From Actinomycetes bacterium (lineage in GTDB: Bacteria; Actinomycetota; Acidimicrobiia; Acidimicrobiales; JAMCPL01): a stretch of DNA of 55,038 nt. Within the stretch, counting starts at the first letter, position 1. Every line of letters begins with the position of its first letter. A program made the translations under genes and the position numbers. Below are positions 17,167 through 26,335 of the stretch, piece by piece. Under the pieces are notes generated by a model. It was given only the letters and a program-made list of their open reading frames with translations, was not told the origin of the DNA and made no database searches. The stretch covers positions 1-55,038 of the forward strand of contig JAKAWR010000013.1 in the NCBI GenBank assembly GCA_021816935.1, given 5' to 3'.

Positions 17167-20115
17167 ATGAGCCAGCGCCGAAAGATCCTGGCAGCACCGC
17201 TGGCGGTACCGGTACTTGTTGCGGCGCTCCTGGCGGGAGTCGGCGGGGTGATGGCGCGTCCAGGGGCGGCCTCGGCCACCCCTGTTCCATCTGGTGCTAT
17301 ATCGAGATCGCTGCCGGCACGGAGCTGGACCGCGGTGGTCGCTGACTTCTCCGGAGTACTTCCGGTCGACGTCGCTACAGCTGCACCAGGCACCCCCGAA
17401 GATCTCACGAATGCCGCCCTGAACGTCGCCGGGCTACCCCAGGTGGTCGCCGTCACGCCGGACGGCAAGATGGCCTACGTCCTCAGCGACTCGAACAACC
17501 AGGTCTATCCCTACGATCTGGCAACCGGCAGCTTCGAGGCACCCATCACGCTCCCGGTTCCTGCGGGCTCCAGTTCCGACGACCTAGTCGCGATCGCGAT
17601 CACCCCTGACGGCAGTGCCGCATACGTAGCCGAATACTCGGGCAGCGTGATCATCCCGATCGACTTGGCGACAAACCAGCCCGGAACCCCCATAGCTCTC
17701 GGGAGCGATCAAGGTGCCCCCGTCGTCAACCCGGGTGGAATCGCCGTAAGCCCGGACGGATCCACACTCTGGGTGAACGCCGACGGAAACAACGACGATG
17801 TCCTCGTACCGATCAGCCTGGCCACGGGGAGCGCCGGCACGCCCGTTGTGCTCACGAACTACCCGGGCGCCGAAGGCGTCGCCATCACGCCGGACGGAAA
17901 GACGGCTTACGCCGTGAACTACCAGAACGGGGTCATCCCGGTGGCGCTCGCCACCAGGAGCGCTGGCAACGCGATCTCCCTGGGCTCCAGCAGTCCCGAG
18001 GGCATCGCGATCAGCCCGGACGGATCGACGGCCTGGGTCACGGAATCGGCGGGCGGCAGTACCGGCGTCGGCGCCGTTGTCCCCATTGCCCTGCCAGGCG
18101 GCACCCTAGGGGCGACCATCACGGACACCTCGATCTCCGCCCCCGCTGGAATCGAGGTCGCGCCCGACGGGAAGTCAGTCCTCGTAGGCAACGATGGATT
18201 CTCTGCAAACGGGGGTGGTGACAACTACGTGACGATCATTTCCACCGCGTCGCGCACGGTGACGGCATCGGTGGACGTGAGCTCCCTCGGTGAGAAACAG
18301 GCTGATAGCCTCGCTATCCAACCTGACCAGGCACCGGTCGCCAAGCTCGCGATCAACCCGGCGCCCGCGGGTCAGGCCACTGGATTCGATGCCTCGGCTT
18401 CCACGGTGGCCGTCGGGAGCATCGTTTCGTACGCGTGGAGCTTCGGTGACGGGTCCGCCTCCAACACCACCTCGCCGATCACCAGCCACACTTACGCGGC
18501 GCCGGGGACCTATAGCGCGAGCGTCACCGAGACCGACTCGGCGGGCACGTCTACCAGTCAGGTATTCACCGGGGCGACGGTCTCTTTGAACGGTGGGCCG
18601 TCTGCGACGGCCAGCCAGTCCTTCACCGTCCCGTCGACCGGCCCGGTCGTGTCGTCCGTCTCGCCTGACTTCGGCCCGACATCCGGGGGCACGACCGTCA
18701 CGATCACCGGCTCCGGGTTTGGTGCTGGCGCCAGCGTGAGCTTCGGCTCGGTCGCGGCCTCGGTTGTGAGTGTGCAGTCGCCTACCCAGATATCGGCTGC
18801 CTCACCTGCGGGGGTGGGCACGGTCGACGTCCGGGTCAGTGTCTCCGGGCAGGAGAGCCCGGCAAACGCCGGAGACCGCTTCGCCTACGTGAGCCCGCCA
18901 GCCCCGTACCATCCGCTGGCACCGGCTCGCATCTGCGACACCCGCTCTGGCAACCCGTCGGGGCTCTCCGGCGCATACGCCCAGTGCAACGGCAAAGAGC
19001 TGACCGGCTCCGTGCCACTCACGATCACGGTAGCCGGGCTCGGCGGAGTGCCCGGCGCAGGTGCGACGGCTGCCGTGCTCAACGTGACCGTCACCAACAC
19101 GGGTAGTCCCGGGTACCTGAGCGTGTACCCGGCAGGCCAGAGCCCGCCTACTGCCTCCAACCTGAACTTCGCTGCAGGAGAGACCGTACCGAACCTCGTG
19201 GAGGTGGTGCTGTCCTCCGGTGGCCAGGTCTCCCTGGTCACGAACGCGATTAGCGCAGGCGTGGTGGTCGACGCCGAAGGCTATGTCGGCCCTGCATCGG
19301 GCTCCTCGACCGCTGGCCTCTACGAACCGCTTTCGCCTGCGCGTATATGCGACACCCGCTCTGGCAACCCGTCGGGGCTGTCGGGCGCCGATGCCCAGTG
19401 CAATGGCCAGAGCCTCCAAGGAGGCGTGACGCGAACTGTGCAAGTGGAAGGCGCGGGCAATGTGCCGTCGAGTGGCGTGGAGGCCGTGGTGTTGAACGTC
19501 ACGGTGACCGCTCCGACGTCCGGCGGATATCTCACGGTCTACCCGGCCGGTGTCACCAGGCCTACCGCTTCCAACCTGAACTTCGTAGCGGGGAAGACCG
19601 TACCCAACCGGGTGATAGTGCCGCTAGGCTCCTCAGGTCGCATTGCGTTGTACGCAAATGCAGGCACCCTCGGCGTCGTCGTGGATGTCGGGGGCTGGTA
19701 TACCGACGGGTCGACCCCGGTCAACGGCTCGCTGCCGTTCACGGCGATGGCCCCTAGCCGGATATGCGACACGCGAAGCGGCTCGGGCGAGCCATATGCC
19801 GGATCGACCCTTACTCCGAGCGGAGTCCTCACCGTACAGGTAGCGGGAGTGGGCGGGGTGCCGGCGATGAGATCCTCGTCGCCGCCGACGGCGGTGGTGG
19901 TGAACGTAACGGCCACCCGCGCGACTGCTGGCAGCTACTTCACGATCTACCCCGATGGCACGCCCCGACCCACGGCGTCGGACCTGAACTTCACCGCCGG
20001 GATGGCAGTGCCGAACCTCGTGGTGGTGAAGCTCGGTGCCGACGGAGCGATCGACGTCTACAACTTGGCTGGATCAGCCGATGTCATCGTCGACGTCGTC
20101 GGCTGGTACTCGTGA
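17167..20115 (+). CDS. large secreted surface protein: beta-propeller, PKD, IPT/TIG and three C-terminal modules
   Basis: A 982-aa protein. The N-terminus SQRRKILAAPLAVPVLVAAL is a signal peptide with a cleavage-like ASATP. Residues about 60-385 are YVTN/NHL-type propeller blades (VVAVTPDGKMAYVLS, IAISPDGSTAWVT). A PKD domain (about 388-480; VSYAWSFGDGSA) and an IPT/TIG domain (about 490-576; PTSGGTTVTITGSGFG) follow. The rest is three copies of a module of about 130 residues beginning PARICDTRSG and ending VVVDVxGWY, also found in the esterase at 38349-42155. The start is uncertain: 17167 has a GAGGAGG site and a direct signal peptide, while 17044 lies 6 nt after TATAAT. It overlaps the next gene by GTGA. 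The likely role is adhesion or polysaccharide binding at the surface (inference). Confidence 0.9.
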   Translation: MSQRRKILAAPLAVPVLVAALLAGVGGVMARPGAASATPVPSGAISRSLPARSWTAVVADFSGVLPVDVATAAPGTPEDLTNAALNVAGLPQVVAVTPDGKMAYVLSDSNNQVYPYDLATGSFEAPITLPVPAGSSSDDLVAIAITPDGSAAYVAEYSGSVIIPIDLATNQPGTPIALGSDQGAPVVNPGGIAVSPDGSTLWVNADGNNDDVLVPISLATGSAGTPVVLTNYPGAEGVAITPDGKTAYAVNYQNGVIPVALATRSAGNAISLGSSSPEGIAISPDGSTAWVTESAGGSTGVGAVVPIALPGGTLGATITDTSISAPAGIEVAPDGKSVLVGNDGFSANGGGDNYVTIISTASRTVTASVDVSSLGEKQADSLAIQPDQAPVAKLAINPAPAGQATGFDASASTVAVGSIVSYAWSFGDGSASNTTSPITSHTYAAPGTYSASVTETDSAGTSTSQVFTGATVSLNGGPSATASQSFTVPSTGPVVSSVSPDFGPTSGGTTVTITGSGFGAGASVSFGSVAASVVSVQSPTQISAASPAGVGTVDVRVSVSGQESPANAGDRFAYVSPPAPYHPLAPARICDTRSGNPSGLSGAYAQCNGKELTGSVPLTITVAGLGGVPGAGATAAVLNVTVTNTGSPGYLSVYPAGQSPPTASNLNFAAGETVPNLVEVVLSSGGQVSLVTNAISAGVVVDAEGYVGPASGSSTAGLYEPLSPARICDTRSGNPSGLSGADAQCNGQSLQGGVTRTVQVEGAGNVPSSGVEAVVLNVTVTAPTSGGYLTVYPAGVTRPTASNLNFVAGKTVPNRVIVPLGSSGRIALYANAGTLGVVVDVGGWYTDGSTPVNGSLPFTAMAPSRICDTRSGSGEPYAGSTLTPSGVLTVQVAGVGGVPAMRSSSPPTAVVVNVTATRATAGSYFTIYPDGTPRPTASDLNFTAGMAVPNLVVVKLGADGAIDVYNLAGSADVIVDVVGWYS

Positions 20116-21368
20116 CGCGCATACGCACCACGGTCGTTGTCCTGGCAATCGCAGTAGTAGCAGCGGGAGGATCGCTCGGAGCCCTGGCACTGTTCGGATC
20201 AGGGGATGGGTCCGGGAATGGGGGAGCCAGAGGGTCGTCGGGAGCCGGCCAAGGAGCCGGTTCCACCACGACGGCATCGTTTTCGCTGCCGTCCCCACCG
20301 ACTACGGTAAAGCGCGAGGCCGACGTATACGTCGTTTCGGGGTCAGGAACCATGCACATGGTGGAGACAGCCTCGGGGTCCTGCACCGGCACGATCGTCG
20401 CCGACCTCACCTTCAGCATCCCTCTCAGCAATGGCGCCCTAGGCGCTGGTGCGCCTGGTAGTGCTGTCACGGCCCCGGTGGAAGCGCAGAACAGATGGGG
20501 CACCCCCACGGGCATCACCTGCACAGTCGCCGGGCGCACGATCGAGCCGATCCCGGCGATGCCGCCTCAGTCGCACATGCTCACTGCTTCGATCAACGTC
20601 ACCATCGGCGTTCCGACGACGGCGGACCTGAGAGTGCCCTCAGCGCAGGCAGCCGCGAGCTACGTAAATGCCGGGTGCTCCCGGGTGATCTCCGGATCCA
20701 ATGGACACGTCCAGGTCTGCAACGCGTCGGTCGACGTGGCCTACAGCCTCCCTGAGGGTCTGACGAGCGGTACCGGCAAGCTGAAGTGCACGCCATCGAG
20801 CGCCGGTCAGACCGCTGTTGCACTGTCGGGAACCTCACCTAGCACTACGAAGCCCCCTTCGTGCAAGATGAGCCCATCCACCACGTACACCGGCACGCTG
20901 GATCTCGAGAGCCAGCCGTGCTTCGACTTCGCAGGAACGCTGCCGGGCGAGGAAGAGACCTGCACCGACACGGGATCGTTGTCGATAAATGTGAAGACCG
21001 AGAAGCGCAAGTACCGCTCTGACCCGGTACTCGCTCCGGATAGGGTCAACTTCCCCAACCAGCACGACGGGACAACGGGACCTCCCGAGGTTCTGACCCT
21101 GACCAACGAACCCGCTGCAACGGCCGCTCTCACAGTGGCCGGGCTCGGCATCACCGGCTCGGCTCACACGAAGTTCCCGGTGAGCAACGATCACTGCACC
21201 GGGGCGGTCCTCCAGCCTGGGCAGAGCTGCACGTTCAGCATCGCCTTCGCCCCGGGGCCGAACGATCACGGTGTCGAGGATGCGACGCTGAAGATCATCA
21301 CTGACGCCAAGATCGGCACCTTGACAGCAGCGCTATACGCCAACTCGCTTGCTGGCCCCTCGCCGTGA
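20112..21368 (+). CDS. membrane-anchored or secreted protein with a C-terminal Ig-like (ASPM-SPD-2-Hydin type) domain
   Basis: A 418-aa protein starting at GTG inside the stop of the preceding gene (GTGA), so translation is probably coupled. N-terminal residues 4-30 (IRTTVVVLAIAVVAAGG) form a signal anchor, followed by a Gly/Ser linker. The middle has several cysteines (SCTGTI, GITCTVAG, NAGCSRVI, LKCTPSS, SCKMSP, PCFDFAG, ETCTD) suggesting disulfides. The last 100 residues (PEVLTLTNEPAATAALTVAG, CTGAVLQPGQSCTFSIAFAP) match choice-of-anchor/ASPM-SPD-2-Hydin domains. Function unknown; it is probably a partner of the upstream surface protein. Confidence 0.88.
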   Translation: MTRIRTTVVVLAIAVVAAGGSLGALALFGSGDGSGNGGARGSSGAGQGAGSTTTASFSLPSPPTTVKREADVYVVSGSGTMHMVETASGSCTGTIVADLTFSIPLSNGALGAGAPGSAVTAPVEAQNRWGTPTGITCTVAGRTIEPIPAMPPQSHMLTASINVTIGVPTTADLRVPSAQAAASYVNAGCSRVISGSNGHVQVCNASVDVAYSLPEGLTSGTGKLKCTPSSAGQTAVALSGTSPSTTKPPSCKMSPSTTYTGTLDLESQPCFDFAGTLPGEEETCTDTGSLSINVKTEKRKYRSDPVLAPDRVNFPNQHDGTTGPPEVLTLTNEPAATAALTVAGLGITGSAHTKFPVSNDHCTGAVLQPGQSCTFSIAFAPGPNDHGVEDATLKIITDAKIGTLTAALYANSLAGPSP

Positions 21369-21464
21369 CACGAGCCGCACTGGTAGCACGGCGTGAGAGC
21401 CCGCAGCCGTCACGCACGCCAGCGCGCCCGTAGCCGGACCGGTCCTAGCTGATCAGACTCCCCC

Positions 21465-21527
21465 CTCTGCCAACATACCTCTTCCGCAACCATGGCGTGC
21501 CGACCCGCCGCTGCCCCGCCCGCGACG
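21465..21527. repeat. dispersed repeat, copy 2 (upstream of the sigma factor gene)
   Basis: About 80% identical over 63 bp to 16830-16892. Invariant blocks are CTCTGCCAACATA, TCCGCAACC and TGCCGACCC. No protein is recognisable in it. Confidence 0.7.
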
Positions 21528-21702
21528 CTATGCCACCCGGACCATGGTAATATTTCCAGTAAGGACAAGAAAAATCCGAGAATACCGGCCGCTTCAGGAA
21601 TAATGCGGGTTGCGCCGATGTTCGAGATGAGTGACGGCGGGAACGGACCGCTCGGGCATCCGGATAGAGACCGAAGCCGAGCACGTCACAGGAGAGACTG
21701 GA

Positions 21703-22551
21703 ATGCCTGGAATATCTTCGACTGAGCACGAGCTGGTCGGAACCTTTTTCGACCAGCTGGGAGGGTACCCACTGCCCTCCGGCGAGGAGCAAATCGAGCT
21801 GGCGCGCCGGGTTTCGGCAGGGGACGCCGAGGCGAGGGAAGCGATGATAACCGGCAACCTCCGCCTGGTCATGCATTGGGCGCGACGCTACAGGAACCGG
21901 GGCGTCGACTTGGCCGACCTCGTCCAAGAGGGTACGTTCGGGCTGATGCGAGCCGTGGAGAAGTTCGACTACCGCCGAGGTTTCAAGTTCTCCACCTATG
22001 CCAGCTGGTGGATCCGCCAGTCGCTGCAGCGGGCGATCCAGCAACAGGCGAACGCCATCCGCCTGCCTATGGAGGTATCCGAGCAGGCGATCCGCCTCGA
22101 GAAGGCTGCGTGGGACCTGCGTTCCGCCGGTAATCCGGCCCCCTCAGTAGGAGAGATAGCCTCCGAATCGGGGATTTCCGGCATTTCCCGGGAAGAGGTG
22201 GAGCAGTACACAAGCCTGGCCCGCGTCGTCGCAAGCCTCGACCAGCCTGCCGGAGAGGAGTCGGGTTCCACCATCGGCGACCTTATCGCCGGGGAGTCCG
22301 GTGCCTTCGAAGGTTCAGTAGAGCAGCAGATCCTCTTCGATCAGCTCCACGAGGCCGTCGAGGCCCTCCCTGACCCGGAGCGTGACGTGGTCAAACTCAG
22401 GTTCGGGCTAGTCGGCGGGTCAAGAACTTCCCTGCAGGAAACGGCAAGACGTCTCGGCATGGGCGTCCGCCGGGTCCGCACCCTCGAGGCGTCCGCCCTG
22501 AAGAGCCTCTCCTCGGTGCCCGCCGCGGCCGAAGCCTACAAGGCCGCCTGA
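21703..22551 (+). CDS. sigma-70 family RNA polymerase sigma factor (group 2, SigA/HrdB-like)
   Basis: A 282-aa factor with regions 1.2 to 4.2 but no region 1.1. Region 2 is well conserved ([59 protein letters not shown]), followed by region 3 ([16 protein letters not shown]) and region 4 ([36 protein letters not shown]). ATG 21703 is chosen for its AGGAG eight nt upstream; the longer form from GTG 21631 lacks one. The region 4.2 segment has [11 protein letters not shown] in place of the typical GVTRERIRQIE, so -35 recognition may differ from the housekeeping factor. It stands alone, with a dispersed repeat upstream. Confidence 0.93.
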   Translation: MPGISSTEHELVGTFFDQLGGYPLPSGEEQIELARRVSAGDAEAREAMITGNLRLVMHWARRYRNRGVDLADLVQEGTFGLMRAVEKFDYRRGFKFSTYASWWIRQSLQRAIQQQANAIRLPMEVSEQAIRLEKAAWDLRSAGNPAPSVGEIASESGISGISREEVEQYTSLARVVASLDQPAGEESGSTIGDLIAGESGAFEGSVEQQILFDQLHEAVEALPDPERDVVKLRFGLVGGSRTSLQETARRLGMGVRRVRTLEASALKSLSSVPAAAEAYKAA

Positions 22552-22638
22552 GCCCGCCCCTGCCGGGCCGCCGCGACGCTTGGTCCCGGGGGCCGGGCGT
22601 TCCACAACTATCACCGTAACAATAGTGCTTCCGGAAAA

Positions 22639-22714
22639 TGGTGGGGCTGGCAGGGATCGAACCTGCGACCAAGGGATTATGAGTCCCCTGCTCTGACCGC
22701 TGAGCTACAGCCCC
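22639..22714 (-). tRNA. tRNA with CAU anticodon (probably tRNA-Ile2, possibly elongator tRNA-Met)
   Basis: A complete cloverleaf on the minus strand: acceptor GGGGCTG/CAGCCCC, D arm GTAGCTCAGC, anticodon loop CTCATAA (anticodon CAT), T arm with GGTTCGATCC, discriminator A and an encoded CCA (22639-22641), followed by a T-run. The anticodon arm and variable loop (CTCATAATCCCTTGGTCGC) resemble bacterial ileX-type tRNAs whose C34 is changed to lysidine, more than elongator Met, but identity cannot be fixed by eye. Confidence 0.93.
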
Positions 22715-22776
22715 CTAGCGCCACTGCCCATGATAACGCCCCGAGCTGAACGGCCGCTCCATCTCGCCGCAGAACG

Positions 22777-22841
22777 GTCACCGAAACTGGGGCGGTGAGC
22801 AAGAAGGCCGCGGTTTCCCTCGCCGGAGCAGTCACCGAAAC
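22777..22841. repeat. direct repeat GTCACCGAAAC, 54 bp apart
   Basis: GTCACCGAAAC occurs at 22777-22787 and 22831-22841, each followed by a G-rich run, in the 276-bp gap between the tRNA and the ABC transporter genes. The spacing of about five helical turns could suit a dimeric regulator. No gene is seen in the gap. Confidence 0.45.
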
Positions 22842-22990
22842 GGGGATGCGGCATGGGAAGCACGCTGCTTCATCCACCCGGGAAGTCGCAGTGCCGGCGC
22901 CTTCTCCCTGCAGCAGGACCGCACCTCGCCGCGAGCGGCACCCGAGGGGCGGAAGGCACGACGCAGGCACCGGTAGTATTGGTGTGACCT

Positions 22991-23992
22991 ATGCAGGACC
23001 CCCGGTTGCTCACTACTGGAATCTACCCCGGCAATACTCCCGATCCTGCCACGCCACGACCGGAGGCGGCGCTCAGTGCGGGAGCGCCCCCGATTCGGAT
23101 AGAACGCCTGGTCAAACGCTATCGCAACGGCGTGACCGCCGTCAATGGTCTCGACCTCACCGTGCTTCCTGGCCAGGTTTTCGGCCTTCTCGGCCTCAAC
23201 GGCGCGGGCAAGACAACCACTCTCAGGGTGCTACTCGGCCTCGCCCGGCCAACCAGCGGCCGGGTGACGATCTTCGGCGAGCCGGTGACTCCCGGCGCCC
23301 CGGTTCTGCGCAATGCCGGATCGCTGGTCGACGCACCCGGCTTCGTGCCCCACCTCTCGGGCAGGGACAACCTGCGCCTCGAATGGGCAGCCACGGGAGG
23401 ACCGGCCGGTACCGGCGTAGTGGAGCAGGCACTTGCGCTTGCAGCTCTGGGGGACGCGACCGACCGGCCCGTGAGAAGCTACTCGTTCGGAATGCGCCAG
23501 CGCCTTGCAATAGCTCGAGCCGCTCTGGGCAACCCGCCGTTGCTTGTCCTGGACGAACCGACAACGGGCCTCGATCCGCGCCAGGTCCGCGAGGTGAGAG
23601 CCCTCATACGTTCCCTGCCCAGCCGCGGTACAACGGTTCTCTTGTCTACTCATCTCCTGTCCGAGGTGGAGCAGATATGCAGCCATGCCGCCGTGATAAA
23701 CGAGGGGCGCCTCGCGGCAGCCGGATCCATAGCGGAGCTCACCAGGGCGAACGACTCCGTCTTCGTCGAGGTGGACGATCCGGACAAGGCCATGGTCGTG
23801 CTCGCCTCGACACCCGGATTGCACGGCTTGGCGAGCGACACCGGCGGCATCGTCGTCGGCCTCGGGACTCTGGACCGCCGCGAGATCGCCAGGATCCTTG
23901 TGCAGGCGGGCGTGGGTATCGTCACGATCGCATCACGCCGGACACTGGAAGACGCATTCCTCGGCCTGCTCGCCGCCGAGCCGGCTCACTGA
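22991..23992 (+). CDS. ABC transporter ATP-binding protein
   Basis: A 333-aa ATPase of the ABC-2 exporter class: Walker A LNGAGKTTT near residue 68, Q-loop region LVDAPGFVPHLSGRDNL, a variant signature SFGMRQRLAIARA, Walker B LLVLDEPTTGLDP and H-loop LLSTHLLSE. The C-terminal 90 residues are the usual ABC-2 accessory domain. About 35 poorly conserved residues precede the domain, so the real start may be internal. A TAGTAT box lies 11 nt upstream. The permease gene follows after 4 nt, so the two form an exporter. The substrate is unknown; the class includes antibiotic and lipid exporters. Confidence 0.94.
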   Translation: MQDPRLLTTGIYPGNTPDPATPRPEAALSAGAPPIRIERLVKRYRNGVTAVNGLDLTVLPGQVFGLLGLNGAGKTTTLRVLLGLARPTSGRVTIFGEPVTPGAPVLRNAGSLVDAPGFVPHLSGRDNLRLEWAATGGPAGTGVVEQALALAALGDATDRPVRSYSFGMRQRLAIARAALGNPPLLVLDEPTTGLDPRQVREVRALIRSLPSRGTTVLLSTHLLSEVEQICSHAAVINEGRLAAAGSIAELTRANDSVFVEVDDPDKAMVVLASTPGLHGLASDTGGIVVGLGTLDRREIARILVQAGVGIVTIASRRTLEDAFLGLLAAEPAH

Positions 23993-23996
23993 TCCG

Positions 23997-25019
23997 ATGC
24001 CTCGAACCGGCTTGACGCCTCCTGGCGCATCTGCCCCCACCGTGCCGCTACGGCACAAGAAGGTGTCTGCTGGAGAGCGAATATCGGCGAGCTTCTCCCG
24101 GGGACTCGACCTCATCCGGATCCAGCAGTCCCCCTGGGGTGGCACCCCCCTCCGGCCCGCTTCCAGGGCTAGGCGCCAGCTGCGCCTTGCCAGGGGCGAG
24201 ACGATCAGGCTGACCCGGGTAGAACTTGCCAAGCAGCTGCCCCGGCCCAGAACCTGGTTGACGCTCGCTGTCATGGTGGCGCTGCCAATACTCATCACGA
24301 TCGTCCTCGGCCTCGGAGGAGTGGGATCGACATCTACACAGTCACCGATTGCCAATTTCGTGACGGTGGCCAGAAAATCGGGTCTCGACATGCCCTTCGC
24401 TGCACTCGATGCAATGGAGCCCATTCTCCTTGTTGCCGCCGTAGCCATATTCGTCGGTGAGGCGCTCACCGGCGAGGCCAGTTGGGGAAGCCTGCGTGCG
24501 CTGCTCTCGCGGCCGATATCCCGCTCCCGTTTACTCGCTTCCAAAGCCTTGGTCGCGGCGCTTCTCGGTATTGCTGCGGCCGTGGCCGTGCCGCTTTTCG
24601 GCCTCGCATCGGGACTGATCGCCTTCGGATGGCACCCCATAGCTACACCGCAGGCAATCACCTACAGTCAGAGCGAGGCGCTGATCAAGGTCGGCATCGC
24701 CACGCTTTACACGGTCGTCTCGATGGCAGGGTTCGGCTCTATCGCGCTTTTCGTGTCCACAGCCACGGATTCGACAATAGGAGCCGTAGCAACGGGCGTG
24801 GGAGCCGCCATGGTGTCGCAGATTCTCGATGCCCTGCCCACCCTCGGGGGGATCCGGGCGATACTACCGACTCACTACATGTTCGCGTGGGGGTACCTTT
24901 TCGTTCAGCCAGCGCAGTACGGACCCATGCTTCGGGGAGTGATCGTGCAGTTGGGGTACTGCATCGTCTTCGACGCCGCAGCCTGGTGGTGGTTCACACG
25001 GAAGGACATACTTAGCTGA
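23997..25019 (+). CDS. ABC-2 type transporter permease
   Basis: A 340-aa membrane protein starting 4 nt after the ATPase stop. About 85 hydrophilic, basic residues precede the first membrane helix (TWLTLAVMVALPILITIVLG). Further helices are at MEPILLVAAVAIFVGEAL, ALVAALLGIAAAVAVPLFGL, LYTVVSMAGFGSIALFVSTA, a segment near IGAVATGVGAAMVSQILDAL, and a final VIVQLGYCIVFDAAAWWWF. The large periplasmic domain between helices 1 and 2 and the GEASWGSLRALLSRPISRSR loop before helix 3 are typical of ABC-2 permeases. It forms the channel of the exporter with the upstream ATPase. Confidence 0.9.
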   Translation: MPRTGLTPPGASAPTVPLRHKKVSAGERISASFSRGLDLIRIQQSPWGGTPLRPASRARRQLRLARGETIRLTRVELAKQLPRPRTWLTLAVMVALPILITIVLGLGGVGSTSTQSPIANFVTVARKSGLDMPFAALDAMEPILLVAAVAIFVGEALTGEASWGSLRALLSRPISRSRLLASKALVAALLGIAAAVAVPLFGLASGLIAFGWHPIATPQAITYSQSEALIKVGIATLYTVVSMAGFGSIALFVSTATDSTIGAVATGVGAAMVSQILDALPTLGGIRAILPTHYMFAWGYLFVQPAQYGPMLRGVIVQLGYCIVFDAAAWWWFTRKDILS

Positions 25020-25312
25020 ACAGAGCCCAACCATGCAGCCCCGTGCGGCGCTGCCGGCAGATCTTCCCTCGGCCTCAGCGCCCCGCCAAGCCTCTCGATC
25101 CAGGACGGAGCTTCGACCATGATGCTCTCGGTTCCCAGAACCCCGTGTTCTGTCCCATGATCGGACCGCTCCCGCTCAGCCCGCCTTGTTGCATACTGCA
25201 ACCTCTTGACAATCATAGACGATAGTGCCAGGGAATGCAGCCGTGACGCGGGCGCTGGATCACCCTGCGGCGTGCCTGGCCCGTCGCGGTGTCGCGATAA
25301 CGTAGCATCGTC

Positions 25313-26335
25313 ATGACCAGAAACCCGCGAGTACAAGGCCCGGACCCCCGCCCTGGGGGGGAGGTTAATTTCGGCACCTCCCCGATACGGATCGTGGCCC
25401 TCGCGGGGGGAGTGGGTGCCGCGCGCCTACTCCACGGGATGGTCGAAGCCGTCGACCCCTCGCAGATCTCCGTGATCGTGAACACCGGCGACGACACGGT
25501 CCTGCACGGGATGCATGTAAGCCCTGATATCGACACCGTCGTCTACACCCTCGCCGCGCTTTCCGACCCCGACCGGGGCTGGGGCCTTTCTGGGGAGACA
25601 TGGACGGCGAATGACCGCCTCCGCTCCCTGGGCGGCAACGCCTGGTTCCAACTCGGCGACCGGGACATTGCCACGCACATGATGCGAACCGACCTCCTGG
25701 CAGCTGGCAGGACCCTGTCCGAGGCTACGGTACACCTGGCCAGTGCTCATGGACTGGGCGCGCCGCGGATCATGCCGATGACCGACGATCCGGTGCAGAC
25801 AAGGGTGACACTGGCCGGAAGCGGTGACGAGGTCGGCTTCCAGGAGTACTTCGTCAAGCTTGCACACGACGTGGCTGTGTCGCAAGTGCGCTACGCCGGT
25901 GCGGAGACCGCCGCTCCTGCGCCGGGCGTGCTGGACGCCCTCCGGCTGGCCGATGCGATCGTGATTTGCCCCTCGAACCCGATACTCTCGATCGCGCCGA
26001 TCCTTGCTGTTCCCGCGATCGGCAGTGCCATACAGGAACTGCGCGATCGGGTGGTGGCGATCTCCCCTCTTGTCCGGGGCCGGGCGCTCAAAGGCCCCGC
26101 CGACCGGATCCTGAGGGAACTCGGGTTCGAGGCCAGCGCCGCCGGAGTGGCCTCCATCTACCGGGACCTGGCCGCAACCTTCGTCCTGGACAACCAGGAC
26201 GCTCCCCTGGCCGATCGCGTCAGGGAACTCGGGGTTCGCCCGGTCCTCACCGACACGATAATGACCGATGCCGCAGCCGCCGCGAAGCTGTCGCTCACCG
26301 CTATCGACGCTGTCGCCGCCGGCCGGGCAGCGTGA
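25313..26335 (+). CDS. cofD: 2-phospho-L-lactate transferase (coenzyme F420 biosynthesis)
   Basis: CofD/FbiA joins the phospho-lactate or phosphoenolpyruvate-derived moiety to the deazaflavin Fo, giving F420-0 or its dehydro form. The 340-aa protein shows the family landmarks ALAGGVGAARLLHGM near residue 30, VNTGDDTVLHGMHVSPDIDT, WGLSGETW, FQLGDRDIATHM, FQEYFVKL, CPSNPILSIAPIL and GRALKGPADRIL. The first 24 residues are extra and Pro/Gly-rich. The start ATG has no Shine-Dalgarno; a TAGCAT box ends 4 nt before it. The stop overlaps the cofE start as TGATG, so the two are translationally coupled. Confidence 0.95.
   Translation: MTRNPRVQGPDPRPGGEVNFGTSPIRIVALAGGVGAARLLHGMVEAVDPSQISVIVNTGDDTVLHGMHVSPDIDTVVYTLAALSDPDRGWGLSGETWTANDRLRSLGGNAWFQLGDRDIATHMMRTDLLAAGRTLSEATVHLASAHGLGAPRIMPMTDDPVQTRVTLAGSGDEVGFQEYFVKLAHDVAVSQVRYAGAETAAPAPGVLDALRLADAIVICPSNPILSIAPILAVPAIGSAIQELRDRVVAISPLVRGRALKGPADRILRELGFEASAAGVASIYRDLAATFVLDNQDAPLADRVRELGVRPVLTDTIMTDAAAAAKLSLTAIDAVAAGRAA

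Noticed and set aside
22677..22970. 97-aa minus-strand frame overlapping the tRNA
   Set aside because: It runs through the tRNA gene and its repeats come from the GTCACCGAAAC direct repeat, so it is not a gene.
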